From the IMG/VR virus record IMGVR_UViG_3300042314_001117, positions 1-29,012 of that record: a stretch of 29,012 nucleotides of DNA. The stretch is one strand, 5' to 3'. Position numbers and translations under genes: made by a program. Source of the stretch: a virus. Shown here in pieces: positions 16,065-23,442 of this stretch (positions within the stretch are counted from its first letter, which is position 1; every line of letters starts with the position of its first letter). The notes under the pieces were generated by a model. It was given only the letters and a program-made list of their open reading frames with translations. It had not been told where the DNA came from and ran no database searches.

Positions 16065-17150
16065 ATGAGCGATCTATTAAAAGAAAGTATTGCGGATGCA
16101 AAGGCTGTTCGTGAAACAGCATTGGCAAATGCAAAAACCTTCCTTGAAGAAAGTTTTGCAAACAGTATGAAAGAAATGTTTGCGGACAAACTCAAAGAAG
16201 AAATGGCAGAAGAATCAACCGAAGAAGAAGAAGGTAAGATTGAAGAAAAGCTTGCATCTTCTAACATTGGTAAAAATGATGGTTTAACAGCTAAGACTTC
16301 TAAGCCAGCAAATCCATCTACACTCAAGTCTACATCTTCAAACGGTAAACAAGAATTTGATGTTAAACTTGAAGAAGAAGCTTCATCTGAAGAAGGCGAT
16401 GAAGTAACTAGTGAAGAACTAGATGAAATTCTAGCTGAATTAGAAGGCGAAGTATCTGACGAAATGCACAGTCAAGGTTCTTCTGAAACACCCGATACAG
16501 GTGAAGAAATGGGCGAAGACATGGGTGATATTAATCTAGACGAACTTCTTGCTGAACTAGAAGCTGAAGATCCTTCTGCACTAGCTCCAGCTCCAGCTCC
16601 AGCTCCTGTTGCTCCTGATGCTCAAGCACCTGTAGATCAAGTACCTGCAGCTCCCGCTCCAGCACAAGTTCCATCTCCTTCTGAAGGAGGATATGCAGAC
16701 GAAGTTTCCGCCGAAGAAATGGCAGAAGCTTTGGTCGCTATCAACGAAGAAAACGAATCTCTTAAGAAACATTTATCAGAAGCTCTAAGCACTGTTAAGT
16801 TTATGAAGGGCGTTCTATCTGAAACCAACCTATTGAATGCTAAGTTGCTTTATACCAACAAGTTGTTCAAAGGTAAGAGTTTAACCGAAGATCAAAAACT
16901 TAAGATCATTAACACTTTCGACTTGACCAGAAACATCCGTGAAGTCAAGTTGGCATATACAGTTTTAGCCGAATCATTTAATTCCGGTGCATCAGTTGTC
17001 AAGAAAAAAACCAATACAACTGCTCACACTATCACCGAAGGTTTGGCAAGCAAACAAGTATCATCAACTAAGCCAGTATCTACTATTGTAGAACCACACG
17101 CTGACGAGATGACTTCAAGATTCCAAAAACTCGCAGGAATCAAGAAGTAA
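16065..17150 (+). CDS. 22: Prohead scaffolding protein, gp22-like
   Basis: This is the internal scaffold that shapes the prohead and is degraded by the prohead protease. The 361-residue product is highly acidic and helical, starts MSDLLKE-SIADAK (an [LI]-x-E site at once), and ends in a conserved-looking helical C-terminus with NEENESLKKHLSEALSTVKFMK, the segment LLYTNKLFKG and a final MTSRFQKLAGIKK. Compared with T4 gp22 (269 residues), it has an extra Glu-rich stretch and an Ala-Pro linker (about residues 168-205, including 6-base GCTCCA repeats near 16584). It stands directly before the major capsid gene, as in T4. Confidence 0.92.
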   Translation: MSDLLKESIADAKAVRETALANAKTFLEESFANSMKEMFADKLKEEMAEESTEEEEGKIEEKLASSNIGKNDGLTAKTSKPANPSTLKSTSSNGKQEFDVKLEEEASSEEGDEVTSEELDEILAELEGEVSDEMHSQGSSETPDTGEEMGEDMGDINLDELLAELEAEDPSALAPAPAPAPVAPDAQAPVDQVPAAPAPAQVPSPSEGGYADEVSAEEMAEALVAINEENESLKKHLSEALSTVKFMKGVLSETNLLNAKLLYTNKLFKGKSLTEDQKLKIINTFDLTRNIREVKLAYTVLAESFNSGASVVKKKTNTTAHTITEGLASKQVSSTKPVSTIVEPHADEMTSRFQKLAGIKK

Positions 17151-17203
17151 AATTAGTTTGCGAGTAAAAACCTAACAGTAATTAAATAAAGAAAGATACA
17201 AAT

Positions 17204-19042
17204 ATGAGTATGGATATTAAAAGTCTATTGACAAACAATATGAATCCACAGGCCAAATTAATGGCAGAAACACGTGGACTACAAGGCAAATGGGAAAAGA
17301 CAGGCCTCCTAGAAGGTTGCAAAGGTGTTGAAAAAGCACATATGTCAATCCTATTAGAAAATCAAGCAAAACAATTGCTTGACGAAGCAACCACAACTGG
17401 TACATCTACCAGTTCAGAACAATGGGCTGGCGTAGCTCTTCCATTGGTTCGTCGTGTGTTTGCTGAAATCGCTGCGAAGGAATTCGTAAGCGTTCAACCA
17501 ATGAATCTACCATCTGGTCTAATCTTCTATCTAGACTTCAAGTATGGTACTAACGCTCCTGGTTCAGATTTGCGCAACTTGAACAACGGTAGTTCTGTAA
17601 CTACCCGCGCCGGTAAGCAATTGAACGACAGTTTGTTTGGTGGTACAGGCAAGAAATTGGGTTCAACTGATAGCGCAGTACGTGGTTTATACGGCCAAGG
17701 TGCTTTTGCATATTCAGTTCGTCCAGTAAGTAGTTCCGCTATTACAATCACGTATTCATCAGGAGCAACCAATAACGGTGGTACAATTCAAACCGCTTCT
17801 TGGAATGACGTACAATTTGATGCTGAATTGAGTGGTTCCGTGGTAGCTAAGAAATTGTTTAAAGTAATCTTGAATCACGATGATAATAATACCCCTGTAT
17901 CAAGTTACGGAAATCTATACAACGTTGACTTGAATGCAGTGCGTTCATTCAACTTGATCTCAGGTTCAGGTGCGACCAATCCAGGCGCACTCATTAAAAA
18001 CGGTGTGGTGTTGAACACTTACAGCAAAGCGGTCAATACTGGTAGTTTGAGCAATCCATTCTATCAAACTGTATACATCGTATCCGCTTCACAGAGTACA
18101 TTCGCTGGCGCCGCCTCCGGTCCAAGACTTAAATTGATCTATAGTCTACAACCTACGGACAACCTACGTGGTGACTTTGAAGCTGGTAAGACACCAGGTG
18201 AAGGTTCTGGTACAGCTGCTAACGTTGCTACTCAAAGCATCGACACTGATATCAGTATCCCAGAAGTTAACTTGGTACTAAACAGCGAACCAATCGTTGC
18301 TAAGACCCGTAAACTAAAGGCAGTCTGGACCCCAGAATTAGCGCAAGACTTGAACGCATATCACTCTATTGATGCAGAAGCAGAATTGACTGCTCTGTTG
18401 AGTGAATACGTATCTATGGAAATCGATCTAGAAATCCTAGAAATGTTGAACGGTGCCGTTCAAGGTATAACTACCGAAGCTTGGTCCGCCCAAATCGGTG
18501 TTGAATTCAGCAAGGGATTGAATGCAACTACTGGTGACGCAGTATTCACACGTAATGCAAATGCTTCTGCAAATCGTACAGCTTACGTTAAGAGCACTTG
18601 GTTCCAAACTCTTGGTAACAAGATTCAAAAGGTATCTAACACAATCCAAAAATTGACCCTCCGTGGTGGTGCTAACTTCTTGGTCGTAAGTCCAGACGTA
18701 GCAACCATCTTGGAATCAATTCCAGGATATGTAGTAAACACCGATGGTGACAGTGCTAAGTTCGCAATGGGCGTTGCACGTGTTGGTAGCTTCGCAAGTC
18801 GCTTCCAAGTTTACAAGAACCCATATATGACCGATAATATCGTATTGGTTGGTTTCCGTGGAAATAACTTCCTAGAAACAGGCGCAGTATATGCTCCTTA
18901 TATCCCACTAATCCAAACTCCATTGGTCTATGATCCAGTGAACTTCACTCCACGTAGAGGTGTAATGACCCGCTACGCTAAGAAGGTCGTGCGCCCAGAG
19001 TTCTATGGAAAAGTTATTATCGGTGATCTCGATACCGTATAA
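17204..19042 (+). CDS. 23: Major capsid protein, gp23-like
   Basis: This is the HK97-fold shell protein. The 612-residue product shows a removable N-terminal region ending at LLDE61-A62, which fits gp21 cleavage after Glu, then EQWAGVALPLVRRVFAEI and SVQPMNLPSGLIFYLDFKYG, the typical start of the mature T4-like capsid protein. The C-terminal half contains RGGANFLVVSPDVATILE, VYAPYIPL and the segment leading to PRRGVMTRYAKKVV. Length is slightly above T4 gp23 (521), with a Ser/Gly-rich insertion at about residues 160-290. It follows the scaffold by 53 bases with no motif between, so they are probably co-transcribed, and it ends at a strong terminator. Confidence 0.96.
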   Translation: MSMDIKSLLTNNMNPQAKLMAETRGLQGKWEKTGLLEGCKGVEKAHMSILLENQAKQLLDEATTTGTSTSSEQWAGVALPLVRRVFAEIAAKEFVSVQPMNLPSGLIFYLDFKYGTNAPGSDLRNLNNGSSVTTRAGKQLNDSLFGGTGKKLGSTDSAVRGLYGQGAFAYSVRPVSSSAITITYSSGATNNGGTIQTASWNDVQFDAELSGSVVAKKLFKVILNHDDNNTPVSSYGNLYNVDLNAVRSFNLISGSGATNPGALIKNGVVLNTYSKAVNTGSLSNPFYQTVYIVSASQSTFAGAASGPRLKLIYSLQPTDNLRGDFEAGKTPGEGSGTAANVATQSIDTDISIPEVNLVLNSEPIVAKTRKLKAVWTPELAQDLNAYHSIDAEAELTALLSEYVSMEIDLEILEMLNGAVQGITTEAWSAQIGVEFSKGLNATTGDAVFTRNANASANRTAYVKSTWFQTLGNKIQKVSNTIQKLTLRGGANFLVVSPDVATILESIPGYVVNTDGDSAKFAMGVARVGSFASRFQVYKNPYMTDNIVLVGFRGNNFLETGAVYAPYIPLIQTPLVYDPVNFTPRRGVMTRYAKKVVRPEFYGKVIIGDLDTV

Positions 19043-19065
19043 TACTTAGTAGAAATAAAATAACT

Positions 19066-19096
19066 CAAAAACCCCAACGAAAGTTGGGGTTTTTTC
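19066..19096. terminator. Bidirectional intrinsic terminator between capsid and Mom-like genes
   Basis: The stem ACCCCAAC / GTTGGGGT with a GAAA loop is flanked by A-runs on the left and T-runs on the right, so it can act on both strands. It separates the rightward capsid gene from the leftward accessory cassette. Confidence 0.92.
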
Positions 19097-19101
19097 TTGC
19101 A

Positions 19102-19875
19102 CTAATCGAAAAATTCGTTGGTATTTTCTACAACGATTTCTTGCACTTCTTCTTTGAACGAAGTATCTTTGGGATAAGGTAGAACTTTATGTTTAAGAGA
19201 TTTAACCAGTTTCTTATTTTCTATCTTGTTGCTTATAAACTTGATATAACGATGTTTACCGCTTTCACGTTTGCGCCAAAATGTTCTACCAATACGTTCT
19301 TTTAGTTTATCTACACTGTGTGTTTTCCAACGTGCATATACACTTCTACTATGTATCCAATCATATTCAGTGGGGCCAATTAAACTAACACTATAGTTAG
19401 GCATCAGTGCAATATCCACATAGTTATCACCTTGATATACAAATCCAGTTGCTTGATATATTGTTCCAACGTGACCAGCTTCACTATCCGCGTAACTAAG
19501 AATACATTTTATTTGTGGATAATCTGTGTTTAATAATCTAAAACTTTCAGCTATACAATAGCTTTCTATATTTTTACCATAACCATCTGCAATCCACAGT
19601 CGTGTTAATTCCAACACATTGTTATTAGTAAGTAGAGGACATATGCTGGTACTTGCATTTCTACCCACGGCATTTCCATATACTAATACACCTATTAGGC
19701 GTTCGTTAAAACCACCAAAGAATGTGCTTTCAATATACTCTTTATAATAAACTCCATAAGCTACAGTACAAAGAGACCATTTGTGTGTATAATGGTTTTT
19801 TTCAATAAGAGTTTTTGCAACATTCTTATTGATACTTTTGAGATAAAGCAATGAGGTATCACAATATTCGGACAT
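19102..19875 (-). CDS. Mom-like DNA modification protein (GNAT-type fold)
   Basis: Product of 257 residues. It resembles the phage Mu Mom family, which converts adenine in DNA to N6-(methylcarbamoyl)adenine and shields it from restriction. Family features visible: IEKNHYTHKWS near the N-terminus, GVLVYGNAVGRN (62-73), ELTRLWIADGYGKNIES (89-105), and SYADSEAGHVGTIYQATGF (127-145). Unlike Mu Mom it carries a basic C-terminal extension of about 80 residues that could bind DNA. It is the last gene of the leftward cassette, starts 38 bases after the 70-aa gene, and has its own sigma70-like sequence. ATG at 19875 is the only reasonable start. The exact modification and the sequence specificity cannot be read. 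Confidence 0.85.
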   Translation of the reverse strand: MSEYCDTSLLYLKSINKNVAKTLIEKNHYTHKWSLCTVAYGVYYKEYIESTFFGGFNERLIGVLVYGNAVGRNASTSICPLLTNNNVLELTRLWIADGYGKNIESYCIAESFRLLNTDYPQIKCILSYADSEAGHVGTIYQATGFVYQGDNYVDIALMPNYSVSLIGPTEYDWIHSRSVYARWKTHSVDKLKERIGRTFWRKRESGKHRYIKFISNKIENKKLVKSLKHKVLPYPKDTSFKEEVQEIVVENTNEFFD

Positions 19876-19881
19876 TCCCCC

Positions 19882-19909
19882 ATTATAAACCTATAATAAA
19901 GAATGTCAA
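19882..19909 (-). promoter_or_regulatory. Consensus sigma70-type promoter, almost at the Mom-like start
   Basis: On the minus strand TTGACA (19909-19904), a 16-base spacer and TATAAT (19887-19882) match the bacterial housekeeping consensus exactly. The ATG begins 6 bases after the -10 box, so the transcript would be leaderless or nearly so. This is the only such promoter I saw in the window and suggests early or host-polymerase expression. Confidence 0.6.
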
Positions 19910-19912
19910 CAT

Positions 19913-20125
19913 TTATATTAAATAAAACAAGCCTTTTGAATTATAAACTACAATTCTGATCTTGGTATCGTTATCTTTAATGATACCGAGTTTATCTGAA
20001 ATTTGAAATGGACCTGGATGATTACTTGTACGTACACCCATTACTTTATCTTTTATTTTATATACATCCAAATCTGTATTAACAACACTTGCGTGATATT
20101 GTCTTCCCAAAGGTATCATTTTCAT
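19913..20125 (-). CDS. Small hypothetical protein coupled to the cyclase gene
   Basis: Product of 70 residues, family not recognised. It is predicted to be mostly beta (YHASVVNTDLDVYKIKDKVMGVRT; TKIRIVVYNSKGLFYLI). Its ATG overlaps the stop codon of the cyclase gene by 4 bases, so the two are probably translated together. There is no signal peptide or membrane helix. It may be a partner or regulator of the cyclase, which is inferred only from coupling. Confidence 0.68.
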   Translation of the reverse strand: MKMIPLGRQYHASVVNTDLDVYKIKDKVMGVRTSNHPGPFQISDKLGIIKDNDTKIRIVVYNSKGLFYLI

Positions 20126-21900
20126 AATGGTTTATTTGTTGTTGGTTCTGCTTTTTTTACTCTACTTGATGGAAATTCTTTGTTACCAAACTCGGTACCG
20201 TGTAAACTGTACAAATGCATTATTACACCGTGTTTTACAATTACATCCCCCAAATCATTTACCAAAACGTATGCTGGTCTATCATATTTCAACATTACAG
20301 CTGAACTAACTAATAAATGATTTGTTTCACCCGCATCCATTACTCTTTGAGCATAATTGATTCCATCACCGCTTATATTAAGATTTCCATTGATATCTTC
20401 CATTGGAATTACAGGTCCACAGTGTACACCCATTCTCATTTGTAAGTCGGGTCTATCTTTTACTGCTTTAGCTATAGCAACGGCACAATTCATTGCATCT
20501 TCTAGATACGTGAAAAATCCCATTACCATACCATCTCCGGTGGGTAATATAATCAACTTTTCAAGAGCATTAGCTGTTTTATATTGCATTGTAGATTTAA
20601 CTAGTGTACCCAAGTCTTTACAAGCCTTCTTTTGTTCATCTGTGGTTTTTTTACTGTAAGCCACAATATCCATAAAGAATATGAAACCTTCTTGTTCAGT
20701 ATCTAATTGTAATCGTCCTGATTTGACTTCCACGTCGATCTTGTCAACTTTACGAACTATTTGTTTAACTGGTTTTGGTACTTCAACCTTTGGTTGTTCT
20801 TCTTTCTTTTCTACAACCGGCATATTCTTTAATTTTAAAAAGTCTTTCCAGTTAATCTTTTTTGTTGGTGCATCTTTCTTTTTTGGTTCTTTTGCAGTCT
20901 GTTCTGCTTCTAGTTTCTTTATTGCTTCTTCTTCACGATTGCGTTTTTCAATGAATAACGCAATTTGTTTCTTAACTTCATCTGTAATATAAATGTTTAC
21001 ATCTTTACCATTACCACCCGTATCGTGTTTCTTCTTTCTTAAAGCACCTTTGGCTTGTAAATAACTTTGCATTTCTACATTGCCTGTCTTGAATGCAATG
21101 TCTAACGGAGCAATTTCTCCCTTAAAATCTGCACCATTAACATTTGCACCCAAATGTACCAAAAACTCCGTCATATCAACATCGTTAGCATTAACGGCGT
21201 AATGTAATGGCATCCATCCATTCTTTTCATCTCTACCATTAATTTTACCGTCTTTATCAAAAAATGACTGTACACCTTCAAAATCACCGGTTTCAGCACA
21301 AAAATGAATATTAACACCACCAGCAGATTTAGCGCCATTTTTATTTAACAACTTAACAATTTCACCTCTATTAACATTGGATAACACATCTATTGGATTG
21401 TTTTTACCTAAGAAATCTTTCTTGTTGACATCAGCACCTTTAACAATTAAATATTCAACCAAATGTTTTTGTCCATAATTAACCGCATAGTGTAGTGCTG
21501 TCCAACCTTTACCAGCGTCAACTTCATTGATATCTTGTTTTTTACTCAACATTTCTTCAATAGAAACAATATCACCATTCTTAGCAGCCAAATGAAAACT
21601 GCTACCACTACTATATTTTGCACCTCGACCTTGCAATAATTCTGAAATGTGTTTAAACCCTTTTTGTTCAGATATATCTAATGCAGTATTTTTGCTTGTC
21701 CAATCTTTTACATTTACATCGGCGCCACGATTTAATAACAATTTGACTATTTCTATTTGATTTTCTTCTACTGCAACAACCAATGGTGGATTGCCGGTAT
21801 CGTCATCTCTCTGATTAACGTCTATTTTTTCTTTTTCGATGCAATTGTATACGTTATCATACAACCCTCGTTTAATGTGGGTAAAAATATTGATTGCCAT
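20122..21900 (-). CDS. Ankyrin-repeat class III nucleotide cyclase
   Basis: Product of 592 residues with three parts. Residues about 35-290 are ankyrin repeats (for example PPLVVAVEENQIEIVKLLLN; GWTALHYAVNYGQKHLVEYL; GWMPLHYAVNANDVDMTEFL). Residues 290-395 are a charged Lys/Glu/Pro linker with a possible coiled coil. Residues 400-575 are a class III nucleotidyl cyclase domain: FIFFMDIVAYS with metal ligand D411, ILPTGDGMVMGFF with second metal ligand D456, MRMGVHCGPV, and SGDGINYAQRV with the N515-x3-R519 pair that stabilises the transition state. The catalytic set is complete, so activity is likely. The two purine-selecting positions hold L452 and N508 in place of the Lys/Asp of adenylate cyclases, so the product (cAMP, cGMP or a pyrimidine cyclic nucleotide) cannot be assigned. 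It follows the MscS-like gene by 7 bases and overlaps the next gene by 4. Confidence 0.92.
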   Translation of the reverse strand: MAINIFTHIKRGLYDNVYNCIEKEKIDVNQRDDDTGNPPLVVAVEENQIEIVKLLLNRGADVNVKDWTSKNTALDISEQKGFKHISELLQGRGAKYSSGSSFHLAAKNGDIVSIEEMLSKKQDINEVDAGKGWTALHYAVNYGQKHLVEYLIVKGADVNKKDFLGKNNPIDVLSNVNRGEIVKLLNKNGAKSAGGVNIHFCAETGDFEGVQSFFDKDGKINGRDEKNGWMPLHYAVNANDVDMTEFLVHLGANVNGADFKGEIAPLDIAFKTGNVEMQSYLQAKGALRKKKHDTGGNGKDVNIYITDEVKKQIALFIEKRNREEEAIKKLEAEQTAKEPKKKDAPTKKINWKDFLKLKNMPVVEKKEEQPKVEVPKPVKQIVRKVDKIDVEVKSGRLQLDTEQEGFIFFMDIVAYSKKTTDEQKKACKDLGTLVKSTMQYKTANALEKLIILPTGDGMVMGFFTYLEDAMNCAVAIAKAVKDRPDLQMRMGVHCGPVIPMEDINGNLNISGDGINYAQRVMDAGETNHLLVSSAVMLKYDRPAYVLVNDLGDVIVKHGVIMHLYSLHGTEFGNKEFPSSRVKKAEPTTNKPL

Positions 21901-21907
21901 AAGTAAA

Positions 21908-22297
21908 TTAGTCTTGTTTGTTTTCTTTTTTGAAACGAGCCAAATCCAACTGAGGTAGTGGTTTTTCTATATTTAGACCGGCCAATCTTTCATTTTGAAT
22001 AACTAATTTACTGCCACCTACAACCTTACCATCTACTACATCATATATAAAGAATACCGTTTTGGTTAAACCTACACGTACAATTCTTCCTGGTTTACCA
22101 TCAACATATACAACGTCATCTTCTTTATAATCGGATCCAATAAACATAAAAAGCGCAGCTGCTAACTTTTCAATGCTTGATTTGAATATTAGAATTACTA
22201 AACCGGCTAAGAACATCCAGACATATTTGCCTGTCATATCTTGCGCTGTTGATTCTAATACTTTTTCTGAAATTACTTGTACAGTATTTGTGTCCAT
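21908..22297 (-). CDS. Mini MscS-like membrane protein
   Basis: Product of 129 residues. One strong membrane segment (about residues 26-42, WMFLAGLVILIF) is followed by SSIEKLAAALFMFIG and then DDVVYVDGKPGRIVRVGLTKTVFF with KLVIQNERLAGLNI. This order matches the pore helix and beta-domain of small-conductance mechanosensitive channels (MscS). The other transmembrane helices and the C-terminal cage are missing (E. coli MscS has 286 residues). It may form a small channel or act as a membrane scaffold. It is transcribed ahead of the cyclase with a 7-base gap, which suggests a joint function. The MscS resemblance is by motif and needs a structure prediction. Confidence 0.75.
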   Translation of the reverse strand: MDTNTVQVISEKVLESTAQDMTGKYVWMFLAGLVILIFKSSIEKLAAALFMFIGSDYKEDDVVYVDGKPGRIVRVGLTKTVFFIYDVVDGKVVGGSKLVIQNERLAGLNIEKPLPQLDLARFKKENKQD

Positions 22298-22346
22298 ATT
22301 TGTTTTTGGTTATTTAAAACGAGTTTAACACCTAAAACAATTATAT

Positions 22347-22354
22347 AATAAATA
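22347..22354 (-). promoter_or_regulatory. TATTTATT motif before the MscS-like and cyclase genes
   Basis: Read on the minus strand, it lies 49 bases before the ATG at 22297 and just after the stop of the lipoprotein gene, in a 69-base gap. It is a candidate separate promoter for the MscS-cyclase-70aa part of the cassette. Confidence 0.4.
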
Positions 22355-22366
22355 TATTTAATTATC

Positions 22367-23332
22367 TCACTTCGTCCACTTTTGTTCTTTCAAGATATCA
22401 TCAATCAAATCTTTTTCAGAGTTGTCCATTTCTTTGTCAAATCTCTTTAACACTTCGGTCAATGGATATACTCTGTCAGGAGATTCTTTTTGCTTTTCTT
22501 TGAGTTCTTGAATTACATCAACTATCTTAGTAAGTGGGGACTTATATTCATCAACTTTGTCTTTTGAAGCAAAGTTAGATATTTCAAATGCATGTGGAGT
22601 TAATACTTTTACCAAACTTAATAGTCCGGATCCGATCATATTGAATATACTAAATACTGCACCAGCTGCTGGATGTACTGTTGCTAATATTCTAAGTATA
22701 ACGAATACTACAACAAATATGATAATTGCGGTTAAAGCACTAATAAAGAACTTTTTTAAACCCCAAAATACAGCATTTAATCCAAACATACCACTCATTG
22801 TATCAAGTGTAGCCTTGCTTTGATCTGCTTCTTTTGCAATTTCTTTTGCTTTATCAGTCATTTGCCAAAGTTCATCATCATACTTTTCTTTTAAAGCAGA
22901 CTTTTCTTTTTGTAATTTGTTTATGATTTCGTCCCGTTGTGATAATAATTGATCACCTTTTTTTCGTTCTTCAGCTACTTGAGAATTAAGCAGATCAACT
23001 GTAGCTTTAATTCTTTTAATTTCATCTATGTGTGGAGAACCAACGATAGAAATTACTCGTTCATTCAAAGATTTAGCTGTTTCTACTTGTATAGGCGCAT
23101 TAGTTACTTGACTTAACGAATGTTGAATACCAATTGATAAAGAAGAAGTTTGTACTATTTTACCTTTTTCTACTTTTTCCAATTCTACCATTGTATTGTC
23201 TACTTTGGCTTCTTGTTTTGCAACGGCATCTTGTGCCACACTAACTTGCTTTGCTGATTTAACCTCTGATGAAATACATCCAGTTAATATCAAAATTACA
23301 ATAGTATAAAACAGTTGCTTTTTAAAGTTCAT
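22367..23332 (-). CDS. Lipoprotein with coiled coil and membrane segments (u-spanin-like layout)
   Basis: Product of 321 residues. A lipoprotein signal peptide ends in the lipobox LTGC (Cys19); residue +2 is Ile, which does not signal inner-membrane retention. Residues about 20-185 are hydrophilic with a clear coiled coil (about 105-175, rich in Lys, Glu, Ala, Leu). A strong membrane helix follows (about 190-213, ALTAIIIFVVVFVILRIL), then a second, weaker hydrophobic stretch (about 220-240) and a charged C-terminal tail of about 80 residues. An outer-membrane lipid anchor plus an inner-membrane helix in one chain is the layout of unimolecular spanins, which fuse the membranes during lysis, though the C-terminal tail is unusual. 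An envelope sensor or exclusion protein is the alternative. It is first in the leftward cassette. Confidence 0.78.
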   Translation of the reverse strand: MNFKKQLFYTIVILILTGCISSEVKSAKQVSVAQDAVAKQEAKVDNTMVELEKVEKGKIVQTSSLSIGIQHSLSQVTNAPIQVETAKSLNERVISIVGSPHIDEIKRIKATVDLLNSQVAEERKKGDQLLSQRDEIINKLQKEKSALKEKYDDELWQMTDKAKEIAKEADQSKATLDTMSGMFGLNAVFWGLKKFFISALTAIIIFVVVFVILRILATVHPAAGAVFSIFNMIGSGLLSLVKVLTPHAFEISNFASKDKVDEYKSPLTKIVDVIQELKEKQKESPDRVYPLTEVLKRFDKEMDNSEKDLIDDILKEQKWTK

Positions 23333-23336
23333 ATAA

Positions 23337-23344
23337 TATAAATA
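23337..23344 (-). promoter_or_regulatory. TATTTATA motif 4 nt before the lipoprotein ATG
   Basis: Read on the minus strand it ends 4 bases before the ATG at 23332, the same spacing as the plus-strand copies at 5694, 14450 and 24700. It is the candidate start signal of the whole leftward cassette. Confidence 0.52.
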
Positions 23345-23366
23345 TTACTTTTTATAATAAAACTGA

Positions 23367-23374
23367 TATTTATA
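23367..23374 (+). promoter_or_regulatory. TATTTATA motif before the GP88-like gene
   Basis: It lies in the divergent gap between the lipoprotein gene and the GP88-like gene, 68 bases before the ATG at 23443. Together with the minus-strand copy at 23337-23344 it forms a back-to-back pair serving both directions. Confidence 0.42.
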
Positions 23375-23442
23375 CTCAAAGAAAAGTATAACCGTGTAAT
23401 AAAAGGTAACGGCAGTTGAAAAGTAAGAATAACAAAACACAT

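Noticed and set aside
19910-19917. CATTTATA on the plus strand near 19910 as another start motif
   Set aside because: No plus-strand gene follows it, and on the minus strand it lies upstream of the sigma70-like promoter already listed.
20357-20992. Plus-strand open frames opposite the cyclase gene
   Set aside because: They are low-complexity mirror frames of a clearly conserved protein on the minus strand and show no family features.
20122-21900. Calling the cyclase an adenylate cyclase
   Set aside because: The residues that select adenine (Lys and Asp) are Leu452 and Asn508, so the product cannot be named from sequence.
23416-23442. TTG start extending the GP88-like gene by 9 residues
   Set aside because: The ATG at 23443 gives the leader MKLIDLLTE shared with other genes in the window; the extension is Lys/Asn-rich filler.
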